From positions 186,001 to 250,000 of the forward strand of contig JACGCK010000021.1 of NCBI GenBank assembly GCA_014925825.1: a DNA stretch of 64,000 nucleotides. Direction: 5' to 3'. Each line of letters starts with the position of its first letter. Positions within the stretch are counted from its first letter, which is position 1. Origin of the DNA: Pholiota molesta (Eukaryota; Basidiomycota; Agaricomycetes; Agaricales; Strophariaceae). The position numbers were made by a program, and so were the translations under genes. Below, piece by piece: positions 45,076 to 55,470 of this stretch. Below the pieces are notes generated by a model, which was not told the origin of the DNA, searched no databases, and was given only the letters and a program-made list of their open reading frames with translations.

Positions 45076-45744
45076 CGAGCAAAGCTAATGACCGCTCTTA
45101 ATCGCAGTTGCAGGATGCAGAGCGGCAAGCAGCTCAAGCTTGGCTGCTTTGATCATAGGTAGAGGAAAGATTACGGTCTCTAAAGCTGCTGCAGCATTAT
45201 AGGATTCGAACGCGAGATCTTTTAAAATGCGACCTTGTCAATGAGATGCGATGAACGAACGTCCTGGTTGGGAAGGAAAACCCTTGGGAAAACCCAATGC
45301 TAGAAGCCCACTTGGAAAAGCCAAGTACGACTGTTAGAAGGACTTGTCAACTACTTAGGCTGCAACGCTGGTGGACTTTGCAGTGCAAGTGCGTCCTCTC
45401 CGTTCATAGCACTCGCTTCCCATATGCTTGCCATATGCCCACAGCACCCACGATTGACCCACGATAAACCCACGACTGACGACGCAACCTTCATACTGTT
45501 TCAAGCAGAAATTTAGCCACGGAAACTCATCAATAGAAGGTACTTATATCAATTTCCATGCCTGTCTTCGTCGTTTCTTTGACTTTTTTCAAGTTCACAG
45601 TTCAGGCAAAGTTCAGGCCGTTCAGGTACGAAGCCGTGTCGGCATAAGCCGAATTACGTAACGAAATAGAAAACCTCTGCCCGCAAACCATGAACTACAC
45701 CACCGATGTGCTTTCTATAGACTGGCTGCGCACTCCTCAGCGGG
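45076..45744. promoter_or_regulatory. Upstream region of GUP1
   Basis: 670 bp with no supported gene. A triplet of CCCACGAT-like words occurs near 45446-45476. The last 40 bp (from about 45707) are the part copied, inverted, to 35110-35157. Confidence 0.4.
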
Positions 45745-48041
45745 ATGCCACATGAGAACATACTCCCCATCCACGCGCTAGAATACCCCAGGGCAGATAC
45801 CCCCACATACCCACCGTCCCCCGCCATGCCACCCGCCACTCACCCCGAAAAACCGCAAGACGCACCGCGCGCGCGGGGCATAGCCCGTCTGACGGTCCAC
45901 ATCCCCTCTGCGTTCCGCGCGAATACCGCGAAGGCTGTCTCTGGAGACAGCAAAACACCGCCGCGATGGAATACTCTGGAGTTCAGGCTCTACTATGTGG
46001 TAGCGGCTGTTGTTATCCCACTTATGGCCTGGATACCCATCTCTCTCAGCAATTGTAAGTGTTCACCCTGTAAACAAACCCTGATACTTATTTCCGTACA
46101 GCTACACATCCGAATTATCTATTCTACGCTCCAAGACTGTCGCCAGGGTGGATAAACGGACGCATGGTGGTGAGCTAGGCGCAGGCTGCCCAATGGCTCC
46201 ATAGCTAACGTTCGTCAGGACAACAGTGACGCCCAATACCGCTCCTTCCGCGACAACCTCGGCGTGCTCTGCAAAGCGGCGCTAGGCTACCTCGCCATCA
46301 GATACGCTGCGAGGCGCCTCGTTCCCGGCCCCCGCACGAGTCACCTGCATCTCATCCCTACCAACGTCGTCCTGTCGCTCCTGATGATCGTCGCGCTGCA
46401 CGGCTCCAGCGCGATCAAGATCCTGCTTATCATGGCCGTGAACTACCTCATCGCGAAGAAGTGCCGCTCGTCGCGGCTGGCGCCTTTCCTGACGTGGGCG
46501 TTCAATGGCCTCGTCCTGTTTGGCAACGAGATCTATTCTGGGTATCGTTTCGGGGCCATTCTGCCGGGGTTGGCTGCGTTGGTGAGTGTTAGTATGCTTT
46601 GGTGACATGGACGTGCTCATATGCGCTTAGGACTCATTTTCTGGCATCTATCCGCGGTGGCATGTGAACTTCAATATCACCATGCTCCGCCTCATCTCTT
46701 TCAACATGGACTACTATTGGGCGTGCAGGAATTCGGAAAATGTCGATGTGGGTATGTTTTCTTTACGTGCGCTGCTGGCGCCATCTCACTGTTTCCTAGC
46801 AAGCTGCCCTAGCGCAACCGAACGAGAAACAGCGCGTTAACGTGCCTCATAGCCAGGAAGACTACTCGCTGATGAACTATGTGGCGTATATTCTGTACCC
46901 GCCTCTATATATCGCAGGTCCCATCATCACATTCAACGACTTCATGTGGCAGGTCCGTCGTTGCCATCTTCACCTTGTTTCTTCGCCATGATTGACGCGA
47001 CGATATAGCACCGGAAACCAATACCAGTCAATGTCCGGTCGAATATAATGTACCTTGTCCGCTTCGTGTGCTGTTATCTGACGATGGAGTGCATCCTGCA
47101 TTACATGTACGTCGTCGCGATCAAGGACCGCAAAGCGTGGGTGGGGGACTCGCCCGCTGAGATAGCGTTGCTCGGGTTCTGGAACTTGATTGTAGTTTGG
47201 CTTAAGGCAAGTTCCACATTTTTTTTACTATTCAACTACGTCAGCGGCTGATTTCTTTGTTCGCTATTTGTAGTTGCTAATCCCATGGAGATTTTTCAGA
47301 GCGTGGGCGCTGTTGGACGGCATTGACCCTCCGGAGAATATGGTTCGGTGTATGGTGAACAACTACTCCGCGCTGGGCTTCTGGCGGAGCTGGCATCGCA
47401 GCTACAACTTGTGGATCATCCGGTACGTCTTCTTCCAGTACCACCTCTATCACCTCATTCGAATTTACCCTGGTGGCATTGGCAGATATATCTACGTGCC
47501 GCTGGGAGGCGCAAAGAATGTCCTGCTCAACACGCTCTTGGTGTTCTCGTTCGTGGCGCTGTGGCATGATCTGTCGTTCCGGCTGCTGGCGTGGGGGTGG
47601 CTTGTCAGCTTGTTCATCGCGCCGGAACTGCTGGCGACCTATTTACTACCGGCATCCCGAGTATGCTTTATTCCATGTCAATTCATATCCCGATCTAATC
47701 CGCGTTTTGTTTTATTTTACGTAGTATGGTGGATTTGCCTGGTATCGCCATGTCTGCGCCCTCGGGGCCGTGGTCAATATGTGTATGATGATGGCGGCGA
47801 ACCTCGTTGGGTTCGTCATGGGGACGGACGGCGTGCGGTTTCTCGTGTCGCAGCTGTTCGGGACGTGGGAGGGGCTGCGGTTTATGGTGCCGTGTGCGTG
47901 TGTTATGTTTATTGGGGTGCAGTTGATGTTTGAATATCGGTGCGTTTTGTTATCTGTACATTGCGTTTTTAGTTGTGTTGATTGGGTTTGATTGTGCTTA
48001 GGGAGGAAGAGCTTAGGCAAGGGATTGTGCGACGGTGTTAG
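45745..48041 (+). CDS. GUP1: GUP1-type MBOAT O-acyltransferase
   Basis: Multipass ER membrane O-acyltransferase. Gup1 remodels GPI-anchor lipids in yeast (family knowledge). 592 residues in ten exons: 45745-46054, 46102-46169, 46219-46581, 46631-46751, 46813-46952, 47009-47206, 47274-47422, 47486-47660, 47725-47939, 48002-48041. Landmarks: [78 protein letters not shown] and the presumed catalytic His in [21 protein letters not shown] hydrophilic Pro-rich N-terminus precedes the first helix. Intron 6 is GC-AG (GCAAGT). Intron 7 (47423-47485) is 63 nt and stop-free in frame. The last exon encodes only [13 protein letters not shown] and is duplicated downstream. The 5' end is duplicated, inverted, at 34949-35157. 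Confidence 0.93.
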
Positions 48042-48076
48042 ATTGCTTCGGGCTGCGAGGGCTTCATGATTGTTGT

Positions 48077-48245
48077 ATGGGGTGCAGTTGATGTTTGAAT
48101 ATCGGTGCGTTTGATATCTGTTAATTGCATTTTTCGTTTTGTTGATCAATTTGGTTATTATGCTCTTAGTGAGGAAGAGCTTAGGCAAGGAATTGTGCGA
48201 CGCTGTTAAATTGCTTCAGGCTGTTAAGGGCTTTATGATCGTTGG
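48077..48245 (+). repeat. Tandem duplicate of the GUP1 end (exon 9 tail, last intron, exon 10)
   Basis: It repeats 47910-48075: GGGGTGCAGTTGATGTTTGA, the donor GTGCGT, and an acceptor TCTTAG followed by an exon still encoding [16 protein letters not shown]. The intron part is the most diverged. Confidence 0.88.
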
Positions 48246-48641
48246 GCTATTCTGTTAGTAATTCAAATATCTATAGTCAATCTATACTTTAGGACTCTGT
48301 CCATCGTCAGACTCCGTCAAGGGCTTACTATCTCGTCACCAGATTATCTATCCACGTATTAACACCTTCCGCGAAGGCCACGCTGGTGATGAAACCGCCG
48401 CGATGCACGGGTCCCACCGCACCGTGCGTGGCAGTGCCCTAGCCGTATTTGCCCCTGTTTATTTCGCAGGGCAACGTCACAATGTTCTGTGCATCGCAGT
48501 CATTGTCAACGAGGTCTTGATCTCCCCACTATTCCTGATACCCAGCCCCCGCCCGCTGGCGACGACGATACCCCGCACAGACCACCTCTACTACCACCAC
48601 CCACCACAAGCCGGCCTGGAACGCCCACTGCCCACTAACGC
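48246..48641. promoter_or_regulatory. Upstream region of the RD-repeat gene
   Basis: 396 bp, C-rich towards its end (CCACC words near 48590). Presumably holds the promoter of the next gene. No ORF supported. Confidence 0.4.
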
Positions 48642-50834
48642 ATGCCACCCCCGCCGCCGCCCTTGAAATTCGGCCAACGCGAGCTCTTCAGCGACTCCTT
48701 CCTCTCGTTCCTGCGGAGAAGCAACAAGGCCGCGCAGCCGGGGCCGCCGGGCGGGACCTACTCCCCGGACTCGCAGGCGTCGCTGCCGATAGCGCACGGC
48801 GGGAACGGCCATGCGCATGCGCCGGGCGGGGACGAGAGCCTCGCGGAGAAGAAGGCGCTGTGGCTTGACGGGATGCAGCTGCTAGATAGGACGAAGGACA
48901 TGCTGGAGATGGGCGCGCATGTGCTCGGCAAGGACACGACGAAGAAGATGCGCAAGGAGGCTGCGAAGTGAGTGGATGAGTTGGTTATTTGATGCGTGTG
49001 TTTGGAGCGCTGACGATTGTTGGGTGCGCGGCGCGAAGGCTGACGAAGAACGCCCCGGCGAAGGGCAAACTCGCCAAGAAAAACACGGCCGACGTCGCGA
49101 ATTTCCAGCAGAATGCGAAATCGCTGTATATGGAAGTGGAGGTGTGTGTATTCTGACGCAAAGATCTATATTAAACTGCGCCTCAAACAAATGGCTCCCA
49201 GAACATTCTCAGAGAATTCGAACACCAGCCCGCGCAATACCCTCCGCAACCGCAACCGCACCCGCAGGACGTGGAACGGCGATCCATGTCAAGATCACGA
49301 TCGGAATCGCCCCCGCCCCTCCCCAGGAAGCCGCCGTCCCCCAAGGTCACATTCACGGCGGAGATGAAGCAGGGATCGCAGTCAAATGTGAATCTCACAC
49401 GCAAGGGGTCTTCGAGACACGCGGTGGATCCTCGGGAACAGCAGATGCAGCAACAGCAGCAGCAGCAGGCCGTGGAACTCGCGCGGCAGGAAACCGTCAA
49501 GTCTCGGCACCGCGATAGGGAAGGCGATCTGACGCGGTCGGCTTCACAGGTAAATATGATTATGACGTTGTTCTGAACTGCGGAGAAGGGCTTATCACGC
49601 CATGTTCCAGAGGCCTCCAGATCAGGATCGATCACGGAAACACAGCAGCCAAGACGAGCGCCGAGGCGACGAGAGAGAGAAATACCGAGACGAGCCCAAG
49701 CGCTCAGATACGAGGCGGTACGACGACGTACGTGTCCTCCGTGTTTCTATCGCGTGTGACGCAGCATACTTATGACCCTAGCGCTACTATCGGTACGAAC
49801 AGGATCGAACCAGAAACCGCTCCGATCCCTACAGGGACCGAGATAAGGACTATCGCCCTTCACACACACGACACCACTCGGATACCCGCGAATACGAGAA
49901 GGATTACTACAAGAGCAGCTCGCGAAAATACGACGACCGCGACCGCGATCGCGACCGAGACCGAGACCGAGAACACCGCGACCGCGACCGCAGCAGACGG
50001 GATCCCGAGCGCGACGCGCGCCGGGGCGAGTCCTCGCGCGCCGCCGCGCCCCCGCTGCGCGTCGTGCACGAGGACCAGCCGCTCTCCGCCGCGCACGGCG
50101 GCGCCGGCGGCGTCCCCTTCGTGCCCACGTACGTCCCGTACCCGGACGACCCCGCGGGCGCGCGCAGCAGGCCCGCGCCCGCGGAGCCTGCGCGCGGCGG
50201 CGGCGACAGGGAGCGCGAGCGGTACCGCGATCGCGGCGAGCGGGACAAGGAACGCGATCGGGATCGGGACCGTGATCGAGAACGTGATCGTGATCGGCGG
50301 CGGGACGAGTACGACAGATCGCACGGCAGCAGGCGCGCTGCGGGGGATGGCGGGGATTACTACAAGTCGTCGTCGCGCGCGTATGACAAGTATGGCACTG
50401 GCAAGTCGTCGTCGCGGCGGTACGCGGAGGATGAGCATCGGTCGGGCTCTGGGCGGAGCAAGCCGTACTATCCGGAGGACAGGGAGAAGGAGCGGTATAG
50501 GGACCGCGACCGCGATAGAGACCGGGATAGAGAGCGCAGGGACAGGGACAGGGATCGTGATAGGGACAGAGGGGACAGAGGGGACAGAGGGGACAGAGGA
50601 GACAGAGACAGAGACCGGGAACGGGAACGAGACCGAGAAAGAGGCGGAGATCGACCACGCACCGTCGAGGAACAACCACCCCCAGAACACGGGCACGAGC
50701 ATGGGCACGAGCACGAGCACGAGCACGAGCACGCAGACCAGGGCGGCGATCCTGCATCCAAGTTCCAAGAATTATTTTCCCCGCCGGAGCAGGCTATCGG
50801 CGGGCTGCCGCCGCCTTCAGAACACGAAGGGTAA
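48642..50834 (+). CDS. Arg/Asp/Glu-repeat protein of unknown function
   Basis: 648 residues in five exons (48642-48967, 49039-49141, 49202-49549, 49611-49727, 49782-50834), all in phase. The N-terminal ~150 residues look folded or helical: KFGQRELFSDSFLSFLRRSN, MQLLDRTKDMLEMGAHVLG, KNTADVANFQQNAKSLYMEV. The middle is SR-, P- and Q-rich (SMSRSRSESPPPLPRKPPSP, seven Gln). The C-terminal half alternates RD/RE dipeptides (DRDRDRDREHRDRDR, DRGDRGDRGDRGD) and ends with HEHEHEHEH. RD/RE-rich tails are common in splicing and RNA-binding factors, so an RNA-related nuclear role is possible, but no RRM or other domain is visible. The frames opposite are long only because of the repeats. Confidence 0.85.
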
Positions 50835-51812
50835 ACGGATGCCTCACACATTTCTCAGCCATCTGCCATTTCTATTTTACCATGCCTACGACTTTTTACC
50901 TTGCTCTCGCTATCGCTTGCTGTGCCAGTCCATATTTATCTCTCGTTGGCAGAAGCCGCTGTGTGTTTTTATGTATGTTCTACCCCATCTCCTTGTGTCT
51001 TTTATTGTTATTGTAGGCTGTATCTATTTTGTTTTCGTGATATGAGATGAGCGCATTAACGCATGTGATTCTTAAGCTTGAGCGCTTGGATATGAGCGCT
51101 AACTATTTTTACATGGGAGGTGGCGTCGTACATTCCCCCGAGGGAGTGACAGATTGTGTCGAGAGCATAGTCTTAATTTTATTTCATTCCGCAAGTCCAA
51201 AATGGATCAAAAATAACTCTCTCGAGTATTTCCTACCGCGTAAGGAAAGCAATAAGCGCCCCACTACTTCTGTACTCATATATATATATATATATATATA
51301 TTATTTTTCTGGTGATTAGACAAGATCTGAGTAAGAGGGATATGGAATAATTGATCAAGCCATCAGATTTGACGCCGAATCATGACTATGTACATTGTAG
51401 ATTGACTTGAGATTGACTTGGTCATGCAATGGTCAAGTCATGGCCAAGTCACTGATGGATGATAGGTAAGACAGCAGGCTACAGCAGGGTGCTCAACCAC
51501 TCAGCATCACGTCTGTTTGTTTAATCATAATCTAGTGTCTAGATAAGCGCTCGCCCCTGCCTCTGAGCAGAACCCACCAGAAATGTTTCCCGAGGCGCAG
51601 AAAGTTTGTAAAAACCTGAACACGAGATTTTAGGATTGCTCTGTTTTCCCAAAGCCGTAGCGGACGGGCGGCACAAGGCCTTTCTCTTTCTCCAACCTAA
51701 ATTTCGCCATCGGCCTGCTGTTTCTCCAGAAACAAAATACAAGTATGGGCACCCCATACATTTACAACAAAAGTACCTTTACTTGTCTATACACTTCGTA
51801 CACATCTACAAT
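50835..51812. other. Convergent spacer between RD-repeat gene and BioF-like gene
   Basis: About 1 kb with T-rich 3' flank, a TA microsatellite and a short cluster of GACTTGG/CAAGTCA words near 51400-51450. No gene supported. Confidence 0.5.
51278..51301. repeat. (TA)n microsatellite
   Basis: About twelve AT dinucleotides in a row. Confidence 0.95.
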
Positions 51813-53262
51813 TCACAATTTACTCTCCAGAATTCCACCCAATGCACTCCTCTCAGGACGTCTAGCACCACTCAAGCCCGCTTCCTCCGCGCGCTGGCTC
51901 AGCGTCTCCTCCGCCCACTTCACAATCCCCCGCACCAGCCGATCCACGTCCGCCCGCGTATTCCCCGCATGCAGACACACCCGCACGCGGTCCTTGCCCT
52001 TGGGCACCGTCGGCCATGTGATCGGGCGCGCGTTCATGCCGAGCGCCAGCAGGTACGCGGAGAGGGGCCGCGGGTGGGGCGTTAGCACGGGGATTATCGG
52101 AGACGGCGGGTCGGAGGAGGACACGCGCTCGAGGTGCGAGGGAAGGCGGACGAGGGTGGGTGGGATATTTCGGGACGCGAGGAGGGGCGGAGTGCGTTTG
52201 TGAAGTACGAGGACAGTTCGAGGAGGCGATTCGACAGCTGGGCAGGCGACATGAGATTAGGAGATTGTGGGCGTTGGAGAGTGCTTACATGTTGGGCTGT
52301 TCCGTCTGTTAGCATGTCGAAGGAACAATCAGCGGCGATAATGTTTGCATAGCTGAGCGAGGTGGTATAAATAAGCGATCTCGCGTAGTTTAACAGGTAA
52401 TCTCGAATAAGGGTATTTGTCGCAATCACGGCTAGAAAAAAGCGTGAATTTGGAAACGATGTGTGAATATGAAAGGAAGCGTACCTCCGGTCGCCGCTAA
52501 CGCCTTCCCAAAGGTATGCAGTCGTGCCAAGACTCTGTGCTCCAAGCCCAATTGCGCCACTCGTCCTCTGCCCTGGGGACCGTAGATGCCCGTTGAATGA
52601 GCCTCGTCCACGATCAGATAGCCGTTGTTCAGCGGGAACAGCTCGTCCAGCATGTCCGCAATCTCCCGCAGAGGCGAGAACGTGCCGTCCATGCTATACA
52701 GACTCTCCACGGACAAAAACAAACTGTTCTGCCCTGTTCCCAGACCTGACCTCTCCTCCAGCAGGCGACAGAGCAATCGCCGCAGATCGGATAACGAGTT
52801 GTGGCTGAACGAAAACTGCGCCGTCGCACGCGACGCGCGCATACCATCGTGCACCGACGCATGGATGTACTCGTCATACACGATGGTGTCCCCGGACTGT
52901 GGGATGCACGAGAAGAAGCCGACGTTCGCGTCGAAGCCCGAGTTGAACAGCAGCACGGTCTCCGTGCGGAAGAAGTCGGCGAGCCGGGCCTCGAGCGCAG
53001 CGTGGGCGCGCCCATTGACGAGCAGCCGGGACCCGCCTGAGCCGAGGACGTCTGGGGCTTCGGACAGCCGTGCGAGCAGGTGCGCACGCAGCTTGGTCGA
53101 GTGGGAGAGCGAGAGGTAGTCGTTCGAGTTGAAGTCGATCAAGGGCGAGTCGGACGAGGATGTGTTGGGATCGGGCAGCCTCCGACGGATCCAGCGGGCA
53201 TCGCGCGATGCGAGGGCGGCTGATAGGCTCTTCGAGAGCGCAGAGCTTTCGTTTGCGGACAT
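51813..53262 (-). CDS. bioF: 8-amino-7-oxononanoate (KAPA) synthase-like PLP enzyme with peroxisomal signal
   Basis: Alpha-oxoamine synthase family. In biotin synthesis it joins pimeloyl thioester and alanine. Three exons: 52485-53262, 52289-52431, 51813-52237. Family landmarks: FNSNDYLSLSHSTKLR, LGSGGSRLLVNGRAHAALE, FNSGFDANVGFFSCIP, DEYIHASVHDGMRASRA, VDEAHSTGIYGPQGRG, the PLP-lysine box LHTFGKALAATGG, and SLIYTTSLSYANIIAAD. It ends LGGILESKL; SKL is a type 1 peroxisomal signal, fitting the known peroxisomal BioF of other fungi. The last exon needs one more base at the C run 52184-52187, so that FTNALR continues into LASRNIPPTLVRLPSHLERV. As given, the frame would stop early. I read this as a sequence error, though a real mutation is possible. 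Confidence 0.88.
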
Positions 53263-53757
53263 CGTCGAAGTCAGCGTCCGGTTTCAAATGTGTCTTTTTG
53301 AGTTCTGTAACCGCGTGAAGGGAGCCAAAGGGTGGATATGGTCAAGATATCGGGCAAAGAGGTGGCTAGGACCTAGACAAATGCCTGTGGATGTCAATCA
53401 CCGCATAGGTCAAATTTTTGGGGATGGTCGTCGGTGTTCAAAACAAAGCTTGTAGAATGGCCAATTTTAGATCGGTACTAAACTGCGCGGCGTTCCGGTA
53501 TTATTCTGCGACGGGTATTCACAGGGTATTCATAAAGAACTCGCCCCGGTCCATAATACGAGGATCGTCTGGGTGAAAAAAAGGACGCAGACGTGTGGGT
53601 GGTTTGATATATTTTATCGTACATGAAATTATTTAAGTGTACAAAAAGCACGGCTGAATTGATAATCTCAATCTTGCATGGCTTCAATCTCAAGTTCACT
53701 TGTCTCCAGGAATGTATCATAGCTATCTTGATACATAGCTAGAATCCAGCGAAAGAT
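53263..53757. promoter_or_regulatory. Spacer between BioF-like start and POP5 end
   Basis: 495 bp upstream of the BioF-like gene. It contains the POP5 3' flank and presumably the BioF promoter. No gene or RNA recognised. Confidence 0.45.
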
Positions 53758-54366
53758 TCAGTCAAAATCATCTGCAAAATCCGCCAACATACCTGGATTT
53801 TTTGACAGGGCTCTATACCGCGCAACTATTTCACGGTTGTGAGCGATCGCGGCGAGCTGTGCGTGTTTTATGGTGCCTAACGTCCAATCATGAGGCGAAA
53901 AAGCGGCGATAGATGGGTGTTTCAACATACCCGATACGTGAATGACGTTGGGGATATACCTTGCGCCTTCAATTGCAGTCAACAACGTTAATGCCCCCCA
54001 AGCGATGTTATGTTGGTCGCGGGCCACACGGATGATGCAGATATTCGTAGTCGGCGAGAAGTATTTAACTGGCGAGCATGTCAATCTGATGAAATCACTG
54101 TGAATCTATTCGACACGTACCTGTGAGGGAAAGCGCAACCGCACCCCAACCCGTGTCCCCAAAGTTATTCAACACGCTCTGCTTCAGTGCAGCCCATATC
54201 ACCTTGCCATCAATGTGATTTCCGGTTCCCAGTTTTCCAAGCTGCGCGATCCCTTGCGATACTGGGATAAATTCGACAAGAATCCAACGGTTCTAGCAAC
54301 TTTCAAAGCTCGATAACGAAAAATGGAAAGAAAGAGAAGATGGGCGCTCACTTTGAATCTAACCAT
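53758..54366 (-). CDS. POP5: RNase P/MRP subunit Pop5
   Basis: Protein subunit shared by RNase P and RNase MRP, acting in tRNA 5' processing and rRNA maturation in the nucleus (family knowledge). 147 residues in four exons: 54352-54366, 54121-54292, 53931-54068, 53758-53876. The first exon is 15 nt and encodes only MVRFK, the conserved family start, which continues NRWILVEFIPVSQG. Then come NNFGDTGWGAVALSLTVKYF, ICIIRVARDQHNIAWGALTL, GARYIPNVIHVSG and TIKHAQLAAIAHNREIVARY. The acidic tail is ADFADDFD. All phases close and no changes to key residues are seen. Confidence 0.94.
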
Positions 54367-55021
54367 GTTTTTTTGTAGGATATGCTTGAACTTCTAAGCC
54401 ATAGTACCCTTGTGGAATGGTTTAACTTGAGAGTTCGAGGTTGGACGTTGGGTGGAAGTGACAAAAGAGGATCTGTGACGGCTGCCACCTGCCGAGATGG
54501 CACATTGAGGCTGACATGCCGACATCACGATTCCTTAAATGTGCAACTTGAGTGAAGGTAGTCTACATCATTCAAAATAGAAACTTTAACTTCAACTTAA
54601 AGACTCTTATGCTTAACCCCAGCGGCATGGACGACCAAGGTGCTCATGCAACAGCGACTCGGCGACGAGGCTACATCATACACGGCTGGTCCATGGCGGT
54701 GGCTCGTTGCCTTGCCACAAGCACGCGATAGCGATAATTTTACCCTTGTTCCAATGCCTGAGATTTTCAACGTGTGTACGGTATAAGGCATGTTGAGCGC
54801 GCAGACGCAGAGAGGCATCTGTGCCATCCACATTCCTGCATTTGTTGTCCACACCGTCGTCATCAAGATCTGGGGCTCCCATCGGTAAGTTGAAGAAGTT
54901 CAAGTTTAGACTGCTTGCTAAAACTACTCCTTAGACACAGGCTTGCCATTCAGACTCCAGGATCAAGACGCGTAGTCTCGCAGAGAATAGTGCAGCATTG
55001 GCTGTGCCCTGGCCTCTCATA
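54367..55021. other. POP5 upstream region and spacer before the LINE
   Basis: Short minus ORFs (54597-54903) have no motif. A piece near 54540-54580 matches the dispersed repeat at about 24907-24942. The LINE target site should be near 55022. Confidence 0.4.

Positions 55022-55023
<2 letters not shown>

Positions 55024-55052
<29 letters not shown>
55024..55052 (-). other. Poly(A) tail of the LINE (poly-T on + strand)
   Basis: 29 consecutive T on the plus strand, just downstream of the LINE 3' UTR in its transcription direction. Confidence 0.8.
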
Positions 55053-55057
<5 letters not shown>

Positions 55058-55470
55058 CATTATTGTCCATTGAGGCTCATTGCCTTATGTAGGACGTCCG
55101 CCGTGCCTGGTATCTACAGTGCCCATGCGCTATCTAATGTAATATGTACTCTAACTCTACGTCAATGGGATGGGCCGTTTAGAAAGGCTCGCAAACACGA
55201 CATGCGCGTTAGTTAAGTGGGGGTGTATGCTAAATGTTACGAATTATTGGAGGATGAGAGGGAATATGTATGTGCATGGTAAGGTACTCTATGTTGAAAG
55301 TGAAGTGTATAAATATAAAGGAGAAAAAATGTGGAATGGTACAGTGCGTGGGATGGGGGAAAATGCTATTTACAAGAGAGAGAGAAAAAGAGAGAGAGAG
55401 AGAAAAGGAGAGAGAGGCAAAAGGGGAAAGGGAAAGAAAGGAAAGGGAGAAAAGAAAAGAAATGGGGCAT
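55053..55470 (-). other. LINE 3' UTR with purine/pyrimidine-biased tract
   Basis: No frame. 55370-55465 is almost pure purine on the plus strand (GAGAAA/GAAAGG words), hence polypyrimidine in the LINE transcript. Confidence 0.7.

Noticed and set aside
45180..45240. tRNA-like stretch (GGATTCGAACGCGAGATC)
   Set aside because: T-loop-like sequence present but stems do not pair into a cloverleaf and no acceptor stem was found.
49732..51045. 437-codon plus ORF and 302-336-codon minus ORFs over the RD-repeat gene
   Set aside because: Repeat-driven open frames (Thr/Arg/Glu or Pro/Val repeats); the RD frame has consistent exons and phases.
52625..53119. 164-codon plus ORF opposite the BioF-like gene
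   Set aside because: Shadow of a strongly conserved PLP-enzyme exon.
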